From NCBI GenBank assembly GCA_963755435.1, contig CAVWJX010000005.1:744001-808000 (forward strand): a DNA stretch of 64,000 bases. The letters are read 5' to 3'. The position numbers were made by a program, and so were the translations under genes. Below, piece by piece: positions 53,743-62,818 of the stretch (position 1 is the first letter of the stretch; every line of letters starts with the position of its first letter). The DNA comes from AP-15 sp963755435 (lineage in GTDB: Bacteria > Pseudomonadota > Alphaproteobacteria > ATCC43930 > CGMCC-115725). The notes beneath the pieces were generated by a model. That model saw only the letters and a program-made list of their open reading frames with translations. It had not been told where the DNA came from and made no database searches.

Positions 53743-55184
53743 ATTGCTGCTCCCGCGCGCCGTGCACGGGCGCGAATGAATTGCTGTACTTGATCGCGGT
53801 CGTTGGCGAGGACAGTCATGCGTTCGTTCTTGTCGAAGAGCTCGGCCAAGGCCGGCGGCGGCGGCGGGCGAATCCCGGTCGCGCGCTCGACCGCATCGGG
53901 AAATTTGGCCGGGTGGGCGGTGGCGAGCGCCACCATCGGCGCCGCGTCCGGCCGCCGCCGGAGCTCGGCCCGGGCGGCGGCGAGCGCTACCGCGGTATGC
54001 GGGTCGATGATCATTCCCGAGCCGGCGTAAGTATCGGCGATCGTCTGCATCGTCAGAGTGTCGTCGACTTTGTGGGCGGAAAACAAGCCGCGCGCGGCGC
54101 GCCATGCCTGCGCGTCCGCCGGCAGGCTGCCGCCATTGCGAAGTGCGTGCATCGCCTCGGCGATGGCGGCGCCGTTGCGGCCTTTCAACTCGAACAGCAG
54201 CCGCTCGAAATTGCTCGACACCTGGATGTCCATGCTCGGGCTCAGGCTCGGCTCGACCGCGGCGATCGCCATCTCGCCGACCGAGAGATAGCGTGCCAGG
54301 ATGTCGTTGCGGTTGGTGCCGATGACCAGGCGCGCGACCGGCAAGCCGATCCGGCGGGCGACGTGCCCGGCATAGACATTGCCGAAATTGCCGGTCGGCA
54401 CGCTGAACGACACCGGCCGCGCCGGCGCGCCGAGTGCGGCGGCCGCGGCGAAATAATAGACCGTCTGCGCGGCGATCCTGGCCCAATTGATCGAGTTGAC
54501 CGCGGCGAGGTTCAGATCGCGCCGCAGTTCTTTGTCGGCGAACAGCGCTTTGACCAGGTCCTGGCAGTCGTCGAAGGTGCCCTCGATCGCGACCGCATGC
54601 GCATTGGGCGAAGCGACCGTCGTCATCTGCCGCCGCTGCACCGCGGAGATGCGCCCGTGCGGGTAGAGCATGAAGATGTCGATCGCGGCTCGGTCCCGGC
54701 AGGCGGCGAGTGCCGCCGAGCCGGTGTCGCCCGAGGTGGCGCCGATGATCGTCACGCGCTCGTGGCGCCGCGCCAACGCCGCGTCGAACAGCCGGCCGAC
54801 GAGTTGCAGCGCCAGATCCTTGAAGGCCAGGGTCGGGCCGTGAAACAGCTCGAGGAGCCACAGCCCCCGGTCGACCTGCACCAGCGGCACCACCGCGGCA
54901 TGGTTGAACTGACTATAGGCGGCTTGCGCCATCGGCCGCAGCGCGGTCGCCGGAAACGCCTCGCCGGCAAACAGCGCCATAACTTGGGCGGCGAGCTCGG
55001 CATAGGGCAGGTCGGCAAAGCCGCGCAGCACCGCGGCATCGAGCGCCGGCAGATGGTCCGGCACATAGAGGCCGCCATCCTCGGCGAGGCCGGCAAGCAG
55101 CACGTCCTCGAAGGAGAAGGTCTGGGGTTGCGGCCGCGGGTCGCGAGTGCTCAGGTAGCGCACGGGGTCGGACGCGGTCGGCAT
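53739..55184 (-). CDS. thrC: Threonine synthase
   Basis: A 481-residue PLP-dependent threonine synthase of the long (ThrC1) type. The PLP lysine is in GPTLAFKDLALQ near residue 120, the phosphate-binding loop is SGDTGSAALA and the FSVPTGNFGNVYAGHVA segment is characteristic. It converts O-phosphohomoserine to threonine, the last step of threonine synthesis. The stop overlaps the M16 peptidase start. Confidence 0.95.
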   Translation of the reverse strand: MPTASDPVRYLSTRDPRPQPQTFSFEDVLLAGLAEDGGLYVPDHLPALDAAVLRGFADLPYAELAAQVMALFAGEAFPATALRPMAQAAYSQFNHAAVVPLVQVDRGLWLLELFHGPTLAFKDLALQLVGRLFDAALARRHERVTIIGATSGDTGSAALAACRDRAAIDIFMLYPHGRISAVQRRQMTTVASPNAHAVAIEGTFDDCQDLVKALFADKELRRDLNLAAVNSINWARIAAQTVYYFAAAAALGAPARPVSFSVPTGNFGNVYAGHVARRIGLPVARLVIGTNRNDILARYLSVGEMAIAAVEPSLSPSMDIQVSSNFERLLFELKGRNGAAIAEAMHALRNGGSLPADAQAWRAARGLFSAHKVDDTLTMQTIADTYAGSGMIIDPHTAVALAAARAELRRRPDAAPMVALATAHPAKFPDAVERATGIRPPPPPALAELFDKNERMTVLANDRDQVQQFIRARARRAGAAI

Positions 55185-55397
55185 CGGCCGAGCCTATCGC
55201 TGCGCTCCAGCCGCGGCAACCCGGTGCATCACGCGCTGTGGCCGCGGGCCGCCGCTCGGCCTGCGATGCCGGGCAATACGCGACGGAAAATCTTATGCCG
55301 GTAAAGGGCTGGTCTTGCTGTGCTCTTTCGGCGATTTCAATTGATTGAAGCCGCCGCAGGCGCAGCGGCAGGTCGGCGCTGCCGGCAAGCTTTGCCA

Positions 55398-56546
55398 TTA
55401 CCGCGACCCCGGCGCGGTGATGCCCGGTGCGGTAACACCCGGCTCGTCTTCAGCCACGGGCATGCCTGCTCCGCCGGCGCCGAACAGCGGCAGCTGATCG
55501 ACGGCTTCGGCCGGCGGCCGGCTGAAATTCGAGACGGCGACGCCGAGCAGGCGAATGCCGCGTTTCGCCGGCAGCACGGTACGGACGAGTTCGGCGCTGG
55601 CATGGCGCAACAGATCGTGGCGCGCGACCGCAGCGGCAAAGCTGCGGCTTCGCGTGACGATACGGAAATCGGCGAATTTCACCTTGACGGTCACGGTCCG
55701 CCCGAAGGATCTGGCCTTCTCGCACCAGGCCCAGACCTCGTCGGCCATGGCTTCGATGCCGGCCACGATTTCGCCGGGCGCCGTCAGGTCGCGCGCGAAG
55801 GTAGTCTCGCTGCCGCAGGATTTGCGCTGGCGATCGGCCACCACCGGGCGCTCGTCCTCGCCGTGGGCGATCCCCAGATACCAGGCGGCGGATTTGCCGA
55901 AATGCTGCTGCAGGAAAGCGAGCGGCTTTGCCCTCAGATCCGCGCCGGTCTCGATGCCGAGCCGCTGCATCCTTGCCGCGGTCACGGGTCCGACCCCATG
56001 GAATCTGGCGATCGGCAAGGATGCGATGAAATCCGGGCCAATCTCGGGGCTGATAACGAACTGGCCGTTCGGCTTGCGCTCGCCCGACGCGAGCTTGGCG
56101 AGGAACTTGTTGTAGGAGATTCCGGCCGAGGCCGTCAGGCCCGTCTCCGCGAAGATGCGCGCGCGAATCTCCTTGGCGGTCGCCGCGGCGGTTGGCAGCC
56201 GGCGCCGGTTTTCGGTCACGTCGAGATAGGCCTCGTCGAGTGCCAACGGCTCGATCAGCGCGGTATATTCGCCAAAGATCGCGTGGATCTGCCGCGATAC
56301 GGCGCGATAGACCTCAAAACGCGGCGGCACGAACACCAGCTCGGCGCATCGGCGCATCGCCGTCGTCGAGGGCATCGCCGAACGCACCCCGAAAACGCGC
56401 GCCTCGTAGCTCGCCGCGGCCACCACGCCCCGCTTGGCGCCGTGTCCGACCGCGACCGGGCGGCCCCGAAGCGCCGGGTCGTCGCGCTGCTCGACCGACG
56501 CGTAGAACGCGTCCATGTCGATATGAATGATCTTGCGCACCGACAT
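55398..56546 (-). CDS. dinB: DNA polymerase IV (Y-family)
   Basis: A 382-residue Y-family translesion polymerase. Catalytic acidic residues are D10, D104 and E105 (IDMDAFYASVEQ and LALDEAYLD). The helix-hairpin-helix region ARFHGVGPVTAARMQRLGI, and a little-finger domain follow, and a C-terminal QLPLF is a beta-clamp-binding motif. It copies damaged DNA with low fidelity. The ATG at 56546 is about 22 bases from a candidate LexA box, so it is probably SOS-controlled. Confidence 0.95.
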   Translation of the reverse strand: MSVRKIIHIDMDAFYASVEQRDDPALRGRPVAVGHGAKRGVVAAASYEARVFGVRSAMPSTTAMRRCAELVFVPPRFEVYRAVSRQIHAIFGEYTALIEPLALDEAYLDVTENRRRLPTAAATAKEIRARIFAETGLTASAGISYNKFLAKLASGERKPNGQFVISPEIGPDFIASLPIARFHGVGPVTAARMQRLGIETGADLRAKPLAFLQQHFGKSAAWYLGIAHGEDERPVVADRQRKSCGSETTFARDLTAPGEIVAGIEAMADEVWAWCEKARSFGRTVTVKVKFADFRIVTRSRSFAAAVARHDLLRHASAELVRTVLPAKRGIRLLGVAVSNFSRPPAEAVDQLPLFGAGGAGMPVAEDEPGVTAPGITAPGSR

Positions 56547-56567
56547 GCGGGCACCATATCAGAGCAT

Positions 56568-56582
56568 AAACATAAAGTGAAC
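56568..56582. promoter_or_regulatory. Candidate LexA box (GTTC-N7-GTTT) between dinB and alkB
   Basis: The plus strand reads aaacataaagtgaac, which on the minus strand is GTTC-N7-GTTT; the known alphaproteobacterial LexA box is GTTC-N7-GTTC. It lies 22 bases before the dinB start (minus) and 83 bases before the alkB start (plus), so one site could repress both genes. Only one of two half-sites is perfect, so strength is uncertain. Confidence 0.5.
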
Positions 56583-56664
56583 ACCAACCTCTCTCAGCGG
56601 CTGGAGGTCGGACCCACTCCCAGCGCGGCACGGGTCGGATCCGACGATTTACTGGCCCGGAGCG

Positions 56665-57252
56665 ATGGATCAGGAAAACGTGTCCGCGGCGCAATCCGAT
56701 CTGTTCAACCGCCCCGGCCTCGCAGGCTTGGCTTTGGCCGAAGCCATCGTCGCGCCGGCCGAGGAGCTGGCGCTGACCGCCGCGATCGACCGGGCGGAGC
56801 TGTCGCCGTTTCGCTTCCACGGATGGCTTGCCAAGCGCCTGACCGCCTCCTACGGCTGGCGGTACGATTTCGACACGTCGAGCTTCGGCCCGGCCGACCC
56901 GATCCCGGATTGGCTGCTGCCATTGCGCCAGAGGGCGGCCGGGTTTGCCCGTCTGCCGCCGGACCAGTTCGTGCAAGCCCTGGTGATCCGCTATGATCCG
57001 GGCGCCGGCATCGGCTGGCATCGCGACCGCCCGGTTTTCGAGCATGTCGTCGGCATATCGCTCGGTGCGTCGGCGACGATGCGGTTCCGGCGCCGCCGGC
57101 CGGGCGGCTTTGATCGGAGATCGGCGTTGCTGCCGCCCCGCTCGATCTATCATTTGGCCGGCGAGGCTCGGCACGAATGGGAGCACAGCATCGCCGGGAT
57201 GGCGGTGACGCGCTGGTCGATCACCTTTCGCAGCCTGTCGAAGAAGGCCTGA
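56665..57252 (+). CDS. alkB: AlkB-family 2-oxoglutarate/Fe(II) DNA repair dioxygenase
   Basis: A 195-residue AlkB-type dioxygenase that removes alkyl groups from nucleobases by oxidation. The iron triad is H119, D121 and H174 (GWHRDRPVF and HEWEHS), and R183 and R189 bind 2-oxoglutarate (TRWSITFRSL). The IRYDPGAGIGWHRD block is characteristic. Length agrees with short AlkB proteins. It is divergent from dinB, another DNA-damage gene, with the LexA-like site between them. It could also act on RNA, as some bacterial AlkBs do. Confidence 0.9.
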   Translation: MDQENVSAAQSDLFNRPGLAGLALAEAIVAPAEELALTAAIDRAELSPFRFHGWLAKRLTASYGWRYDFDTSSFGPADPIPDWLLPLRQRAAGFARLPPDQFVQALVIRYDPGAGIGWHRDRPVFEHVVGISLGASATMRFRRRRPGGFDRRSALLPPRSIYHLAGEARHEWEHSIAGMAVTRWSITFRSLSKKA

Positions 57253-57385
57253 TCCGCACCACAAAATGCGGCGGCGGCTGACCTCGAACGCGATGGGTTG
57301 AACCTGTGCGACGCATTTCAAGGCTCGCACCCGGCGACGCTGCCGCTAAGATAGCATCCGGATTCCCCCGCCGCGCGGCCCAGCC

Positions 57386-58555
57386 ATGGAACGCAACCGC
57401 ACCGCCTTCGCCACCCGCGCCGTGCATGGCGGCGGCGGACCCGACCCGACGACCGGGGCGGTCACGGTGCCGATCTATGCGACCTCGACCTATGCGCAAA
57501 AAAGTCCCGGGGTGCATCAGGGCTACCAGTATGCGCGCACCCGCAATCCGACGCGCGAGGCGCTCGAGCGATGCCTCGCCGATCTCGAAAACGGTGCCGC
57601 CGGTTTTGCCTTCGCCTCGGGCTCGGCGGCGATCGCTGCGGTGCTCGAATGCCTCGACCAGGGCGCCCATGTTGTCGCCACCGACGATCTCTATGGTGGC
57701 ACCTGGCGGCTGTTCGAGCGGGTGCGCCGGCGCTCGGCCGGCCTGCAGACGACCCTTGTCGACATGTCGGACCCGGCTGCCGTCGAGGCCGCGATACGTC
57801 CGCAAACCAGGCTGATCTGGGTCGAGACCCCGACCAACCCGATGCTGAAGCTGGTTGATCTCGCCGCGATCGCCGCGATCGGCCGCCGGCGCCGGGTGTG
57901 GACCGCCGCCGACAATACCTTTGCCAGCCCGTTTGTGCAGCGGCCGCTCGATCACGGCTTCGATCTGGTGGTCCACTCGACGACCAAATACCTGAACGGC
58001 CACTCCGATGTGATTGGCGGGATCGCCGTCGTTGGGGACGACCGCGAGCTATGCGAGCGGCTCGGGTTCTTGCAGAACGCGGTCGGCGGCATTGCCGGAC
58101 CGTTCGACAGTTTCCTGACCTTGCGCGGGATCAAGACCCTGGCCTTGCGCATGGAGCGCCACTGCGAGAACGCCCTTGCCGTCGCCGAATGGCTCGACCG
58201 GCACCCGGCGGTGCGGCGCACGATCTACCCGGGGCTGCCAAGCCATCCGCAGCACGGGCTGGCGCGGCGACAGATGAACGGCGGCTTTGGCGGCATGGTG
58301 ACGGCCGAGTTGGCGACCGACCTTGACGGCTGTAAGCGTGTGCTCGAGCGGGTGCGGCTGTTCACCCTCGCCGAGAGCCTCGGCGGCACCGACAGCCTGA
58401 TCGAGCATCCGGCGATCATGACCCATGCCTCGGTGCCGGCCGAACAGCGCCGTGCCATCGGCATCGGCGACGCCTTGGTGCGCCTGTCGGTCGGCATCGA
58501 AGACGCGGGCGACCTGATCGCCGATCTTGAGCAGGCCTTGGGCTCGATATCGTGA
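57386..58555 (+). CDS. Trans-sulfuration PLP-dependent enzyme (cystathionine lyase/synthase family)
   Basis: A 389-residue Cys/Met-metabolism PLP enzyme. The PLP lysine lies in VVHSTTKYLNGHSD near residue 198, and the N-terminal FATRAVHGG and TSTYAQKSPG blocks and the RTRNPTREALE loop are conserved. The family includes cystathionine gamma-synthase, gamma-lyase and beta-lyase; which reaction applies cannot be set from these motifs. The stop overlaps the next gene as GTGA, so the two are coupled. Confidence 0.92.
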   Translation: MERNRTAFATRAVHGGGGPDPTTGAVTVPIYATSTYAQKSPGVHQGYQYARTRNPTREALERCLADLENGAAGFAFASGSAAIAAVLECLDQGAHVVATDDLYGGTWRLFERVRRRSAGLQTTLVDMSDPAAVEAAIRPQTRLIWVETPTNPMLKLVDLAAIAAIGRRRRVWTAADNTFASPFVQRPLDHGFDLVVHSTTKYLNGHSDVIGGIAVVGDDRELCERLGFLQNAVGGIAGPFDSFLTLRGIKTLALRMERHCENALAVAEWLDRHPAVRRTIYPGLPSHPQHGLARRQMNGGFGGMVTAELATDLDGCKRVLERVRLFTLAESLGGTDSLIEHPAIMTHASVPAEQRRAIGIGDALVRLSVGIEDAGDLIADLEQALGSIS

Positions 58556-59694
58556 GCGGGCTTGGCCTTGCTTCGGGGGCTGGGCGGGTTCCGCTCGAGG
58601 TCGCGATTGCCTGGATCGACGGGGCCACCAACCGCCTCGAAGCAGAGCGGGTGGTGCTCGACCGGGCATCGGATCGGGTGTTGGCGGAGGACGTTCGCGC
58701 CGTCGCGCCGATCCCGCGCCAGGATTGCGCCGCACTCGACGGGTTTGCGATCAGCGCCCCCGCGACGATCGGCGCCGGCCCTTACAACCCGATGACGATG
58801 CTGTCGGTCGCGGTGACGGCCGGTGCCGCCTTGCCTGCCGGGACCGACGCGGTGGTGCCGCTCGATCAGGCCGAAATCGCCGATTGCGGCCACCTCGTCG
58901 TGGTCGAGCCGGCGGCTCGCGGCGCCAATGTCGATCGGCAGGGGGCGGTGGCTGCCGCGGGCGCGCTGCTCGCGACCGCCGGAACCCGGCTGATGCCGCA
59001 TCATATCGGGCTGCTGGCCGCCGCCGGCCTTGCCTGCGCGCCATTGGTGCGCCGGCCGCGCGTGGGTCTGGCGCTGGCGGGCACCCTCTTCCCAGGTGAG
59101 GCCGCGGATCGGCCTGCCGCCGCCGGTAACGGCCCGATGCTGCGCGCGGCGATCGGACGCGACGGCGGCGACATCGCCGAAATGCCGCTCGCCGACGCAT
59201 TCGCAGGCGACAACGCCGATATCATTCTCGTCGTCGGCGATGCTGGGCCGGGGTGCTACGGCCGAGCGGCCGCTGCACTGGCCGCAGCGGGCTCGCTCGA
59301 CCTGGATGGCGTGGCGCTGGTTCCGGGCGAGACGAGCGGGTTCGGCCGCACCGCCGCCGGAACGGTGGTGGTGCTGTTGCCGGGCCCGCCAGCGGCTTGC
59401 CTGTGGGGCTACGAACTGTTCGCCGGCCGCGCCATCCGCCGTCTCGGCGGCCGCGAGCCGGTTCTGCCCTATCACGCGTGCCCGATGACCGCCGCCCGCA
59501 AGATCGTCTCGACGATCGGAACAACCGAGATCTGCCCGGTGCGCCTGTGCCCGGCCGGTGAAGTCGAGCCGATCGCGTCTTTTGCCGAAATCGGGCTGAT
59601 GGCGGCCGCTGTCGCCGACGGCTTTGTCATCGTTCCCGCGGCGAGCGAAGGGTATCCGCCGGGGGCATCGGTAACGGCATACCTCTTCCGATAG
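58552..59694 (+). CDS. MoeA-like molybdopterin-binding protein, degenerate
   Basis: A 380-residue protein of the MoeA type. The QDCAALDGFAI segment corresponds to the DxSAMDGYA motif of MoeA. The molybdopterin-binding GTGDEL block is altered to ALAGTLFPGE, and the second TGG-x-S-x-G loop reads VVGDAGPGCYG. This suggests reduced or changed activity compared with classical MoeA, which inserts molybdate. The GTG start overlaps the upstream trans-sulfuration gene stop. A role in sulfur-linked molybdenum enzymes is possible but unproven. Confidence 0.75.
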   Translation: MSGLGLASGAGRVPLEVAIAWIDGATNRLEAERVVLDRASDRVLAEDVRAVAPIPRQDCAALDGFAISAPATIGAGPYNPMTMLSVAVTAGAALPAGTDAVVPLDQAEIADCGHLVVVEPAARGANVDRQGAVAAAGALLATAGTRLMPHHIGLLAAAGLACAPLVRRPRVGLALAGTLFPGEAADRPAAAGNGPMLRAAIGRDGGDIAEMPLADAFAGDNADIILVVGDAGPGCYGRAAAALAAAGSLDLDGVALVPGETSGFGRTAAGTVVVLLPGPPAACLWGYELFAGRAIRRLGGREPVLPYHACPMTAARKIVSTIGTTEICPVRLCPAGEVEPIASFAEIGLMAAAVADGFVIVPAASEGYPPGASVTAYLFR

Positions 59695-60018
59695 CGGCAT
59701 TCTTATCAATTCAATGCCGGCGGCGAATGGGTCTCCTCCGCTACGCCGACGGCCACGATTCTCGCTGCGACTGAGCAAAATAAGCCGGGTGTGAACGGCA
59801 TTTGCAGTCGAGCCGATGATTTGAAGCGCGTTATGCGCGAATGTCCTAATTCTTCTTGCGCGCTATCGACGAAAACACGCGGGATTTGCCTCGCCGGTTA
59901 AGAATTATAGTGATTTCTGCCTCCGACCTGAGGTTTTATCGGTCGCGTTAACGATTCTTAACGGCGCGCGATCGGGGACAACAGGATTTCGCGCCGTTCT
60001 TGAACCGGGGGGCAAGCA
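59695..60018. other. Non-coding spacer with possible regulatory repeats, 324 bases
   Basis: This is one of the more A+T-rich spacers in the window, especially 59820-59960. It contains ttaacgattcttaac at 59948-59962, two TTAAC half-sites 10 bases apart. The cell-cycle regulator CtrA binds TTAA-N7-TTAA; here the spacing is N6, so it is a near miss. It probably contains the promoter of the CHAP gene. Confidence 0.4.
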
Positions 60019-60852
60019 ATGCGCGCGAAGGTCGGCTGGGGCCTCGTCTGGGGCGCCGTTCTGATTGGCTTCTGGATGCTGCCAAGCCGCCGAGCGGCGG
60101 CTGGCAATTGCGCGCTTTACGCCCGCGCGCAAACCGGCGTCGATCTTTATGGCGCCGCCGGCGGCTGGTGGGACGAAGCGGCCACCCAGTATTGGCGCGG
60201 GCATGTGCCGCAAGTGGGCTCGATCCTGGTGTTCAAACGGACCGGCTACATTCCGTCGGGCCATGTCGCCGTGGTGGCCCAAATCATCGGTGCCCGCGAA
60301 ATCATCGTCAACCAGGCCAACTGGTATCGCGGCAGGGTCACCCCCTATGTGCCGGTCGTCGACGAGTCGCCGAACAACGACTGGACCGAGGTCTCGGTCA
60401 TGGATCTGGGGACCGGCAAGTACGGACGCGACAATCCGTCGTTCGGCTTCGTCTATCCGCAAACCGGCCCGCGCGAGATTGTCGCCAGCACCGAGACCGA
60501 TACCGTCGGCTTTCATGCTGGCCTAGCCGCGGGCCGCGCCGCCTTTCAGCCGGGTCAACCGGACGAGCTGTTCCGTTTCGCCGGCGTCGCGGCAGCCGAC
60601 GAACGGCGGCGGAATGTCCGGCACAAAACCGCGGCGCGAGGATCCCGGCGCAAGCGGGCCGCGGCGCACGCTCCACACCTCGCCGCGGCCATGCACGCGC
60701 GTCGGCGGGCGGAGGGTCACGCGCATTCCTTTGCTCATGTCCATCCCGCGGCTTATGCCCATCATGAGCCGGTGCATGCGGCGCTGGCACAACCACGCTC
60801 CGACGCCGCGCCCAGTCGCCGGGCGGAGCAAAAACCGCGACATCGGGCCTAA
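60019..60852 (+). CDS. Secreted CHAP-domain protein with histidine-rich tail
   Basis: A 277-residue protein. A signal peptide-like segment (residues 1-28) precedes a CHAP domain: the nucleophilic cysteine is in GNCALYA near residue 31 and the catalytic histidine in PSGHVAVVAQ near 91. CHAP amidases cleave peptidoglycan or glutathionylspermidine. Residues 200-277 form a basic tail rich in His, Ala and Arg, with repeated HA motifs, that may bind metal or wall polymer. The ATG follows a GGGGGG run. A 10-bp hairpin after the stop is a likely terminator. Confidence 0.82.
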   Translation: MRAKVGWGLVWGAVLIGFWMLPSRRAAAGNCALYARAQTGVDLYGAAGGWWDEAATQYWRGHVPQVGSILVFKRTGYIPSGHVAVVAQIIGAREIIVNQANWYRGRVTPYVPVVDESPNNDWTEVSVMDLGTGKYGRDNPSFGFVYPQTGPREIVASTETDTVGFHAGLAAGRAAFQPGQPDELFRFAGVAAADERRRNVRHKTAARGSRRKRAAAHAPHLAAAMHARRRAEGHAHSFAHVHPAAYAHHEPVHAALAQPRSDAAPSRRAEQKPRHRA

Positions 60853-60870
60853 CGTCGGGTCCGGCGGCCT

Positions 60871-60894
60871 GGGTGCCCGACGGTTCGGGCGCCC
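60871..60894 (+). terminator. Hairpin terminator after the CHAP gene
   Basis: gggtgcccga (60871-60880) pairs with tcgggcgccc (60885-60894) with one G-U and a 4-base loop, a 10-bp stem starting 19 bases past the CHAP gene stop. No clear T-run follows, so termination may be Rho-assisted. Confidence 0.5.
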
Positions 60895-60985
60895 CCGGTT
60901 GATGCCCGCCGGGTTGGCGCACACCGGTTGACAGCGCCAGTGCTCGCGGGCCTATCCTCGCCGGCCGCCGCTCGCGAGGGGAACC

Positions 60986-62386
60986 ATGCCGCCAACCAAC
61001 ACCGATCCAGCGGTTCTGCCCGCCCATCTCCTATCCGCCGAAATCGGCGCCGGCCGGCTCTCGCCGGTCGATCTGGTCGAGGCCCTGCTCGCCCGCATCG
61101 ACGCGCACGACCAAAAGCTGCACGCCTTTGTCGAGGTTTACGCCGCCGAGGCGCGGCTCGCCGCCGAGGCCGCCGACAAGGCGATCCGTTCGGGCCACTC
61201 GATCGGACCGCTGCACGGCATCCCGATCGCGCTCAAGGACCTGATCGAGATCGTCGGGCGGGTGACGACCGGCGGGTCGCAGGTCTGGCGCGACCGGCGC
61301 TCGACCTACACCGCGACGATTGCCCGACGCCTGATCGCCGCCGGCATGATCGTGATCGGCAAGACCCATACGGTCGAGTTCGCGATGGGCGGATGGGGCA
61401 CCAACCAGCACCGCGGCACCCCGTGGAACCCGTGGGACCCGGCGGTCGCGCGCACTCCCGGCGGTTCGAGTAGCGGCACCGGGGTGGCGGTCGCCGCGTG
61501 CATGGCGCCGTGGGGGATCGGCACCGACACCGGCGGCTCGGTGCGGCTGCCAGCCTCGTGGTGTGGGCTCAGCGGGCTCAAGACCACGATCGGCCGGGTC
61601 AGCACGTACGGAATCCTGCCGCTCAGCCCGTCGCTCGACACGCCCGGGCCGATGGCCCGCTCGGTCGAGGACGCGGCATTGCTCTACCAGGCGATCGAGG
61701 GGCCCGACCCGCTCGATCCGCGCACCCTGGGGCGGCCGCCGGCCGGCTCGCTGGCGATGATGCGGCGCGGCGTGCGCGGGTTGCGGCTGGCGCGGATGCC
61801 CGAGGATGAACGCGACCGGGTCGCCGCCGAGGTGCTCGCCGCCTATGATGCGGCGCTCGATACCCTGGCGCGGCTCGGCGCCGAGATCGTCGCCGTCAGA
61901 CTGCCGCGCCGCTTTGCCGACTACACCCGGCTGGTCGGCCGGATCATCGGCGCCGAATCCTATTTCCTGGTCGGCGATCTGATCGACGACATGAGCCTGC
62001 CGATCGACGAGGCGGTTCGGCCGCGGATCGCCATGGGCCGCGGCATCTCGGCGCGCGACTATCTGGGCGCCCTGCGCGAGCGCGATCAGGCGAAAGAGGA
62101 TTTCGCCGCCGCGCTCGGCGACGTCGACGCGCTCTTGACCCCGACCACGACGAGTGCGGCGATCCCGCTCGACGCCGTCGACCAGAATTCGACGCCGGCG
62201 CATTTCACCCGCTTCGTCAACGCGCTCGAACTGTGCGCGCTGGCCGTCCCCGACGGCTTTACCGCGACCGGGCTGCCCTTGTCGTTGCAGATCGTCTGCC
62301 GCGGCTATGACGAGGCCAGCGCCCTGCGCATCGGCTGGGCCTATCAGCAAGCGAGCCAATGGCACGAACGCCGCCCGCCGGCATAG
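60986..62386 (+). CDS. Amidase (amidase-signature family)
   Basis: A 466-residue amidase-signature enzyme. K84 in ALKDLI, S161-S163 in GGSSSG and the nucleophile S185 in DTGGSVRLP form the catalytic set; this is closer to canonical than the amidase at 39735. It resembles GatA-like and aryl-acylamidase members; a missing GatB/GatC partner argues against the tRNA amidotransferase role. It starts after a GAGGGGAACC ribosome-binding site and is a single unit as far as can be seen. Confidence 0.93.
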   Translation: MPPTNTDPAVLPAHLLSAEIGAGRLSPVDLVEALLARIDAHDQKLHAFVEVYAAEARLAAEAADKAIRSGHSIGPLHGIPIALKDLIEIVGRVTTGGSQVWRDRRSTYTATIARRLIAAGMIVIGKTHTVEFAMGGWGTNQHRGTPWNPWDPAVARTPGGSSSGTGVAVAACMAPWGIGTDTGGSVRLPASWCGLSGLKTTIGRVSTYGILPLSPSLDTPGPMARSVEDAALLYQAIEGPDPLDPRTLGRPPAGSLAMMRRGVRGLRLARMPEDERDRVAAEVLAAYDAALDTLARLGAEIVAVRLPRRFADYTRLVGRIIGAESYFLVGDLIDDMSLPIDEAVRPRIAMGRGISARDYLGALRERDQAKEDFAAALGDVDALLTPTTTSAAIPLDAVDQNSTPAHFTRFVNALELCALAVPDGFTATGLPLSLQIVCRGYDEASALRIGWAYQQASQWHERRPPA

Positions 62387-62419
62387 CCGGCGCGCCAACG
62401 GGGCCACGGCGGCCGGGAA

Positions 62420-62818
62420 TCAGCCGGCCTTTGCCTCCCGCAACACGCGCATGACGCAATCCGGATCAGCCTCGATCACCCTGAGCAATGTCGAGGCAGG
62501 CCCGGATGGGCGTCGGCGCCCCTGTTCGTATTGCTGCACCGTTGCGAGGGTAAAGCCAAAGCGCCGCGCGAACTGGGCCTGGCTTAATCCTAGTCTGGCG
62601 CGAAGAGCGCGCACCTGCTCCGGCGTGTGCGGCGGAGAGATCGCTTCCGCTTCCGACAGTTCCTGATCGGTCCACGCATCCCCATCTTGGACTGCCTGCC
62701 GCTCAATTTCTTCGTCGCTCGGGTGACGACGCGCCGCCAGCTTCGCCAAAAGCCTGGCCTCGTCGATATCAGCCCGGGTACGTCGCACGATACGCATCTC
62801 GTTCTTTTCTGTTCGCAT
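62420..62818 (-). CDS. XRE/HigA-type antitoxin
   Basis: A 132-residue protein with an N-terminal region that is Arg/Glu-rich and a C-terminal XRE helix-turn-helix, LGLSQAQFARRFGFTLATVQ followed by YEQGRRRPSG. The stop is at 62420. The 3' end of the toxin gene overlaps its start by about 50 bases, typical of toxin-antitoxin operons. The first ATG is at 62818; another at 62797 is possible and neither has a clear ribosome-binding site. It should repress its own operon, neutralise the toxin and bind DNA through the HTH. Confidence 0.8.
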   Translation of the reverse strand: MRTEKNEMRIVRRTRADIDEARLLAKLAARRHPSDEEIERQAVQDGDAWTDQELSEAEAISPPHTPEQVRALRARLGLSQAQFARRFGFTLATVQQYEQGRRRPSGPASTLLRVIEADPDCVMRVLREAKAG

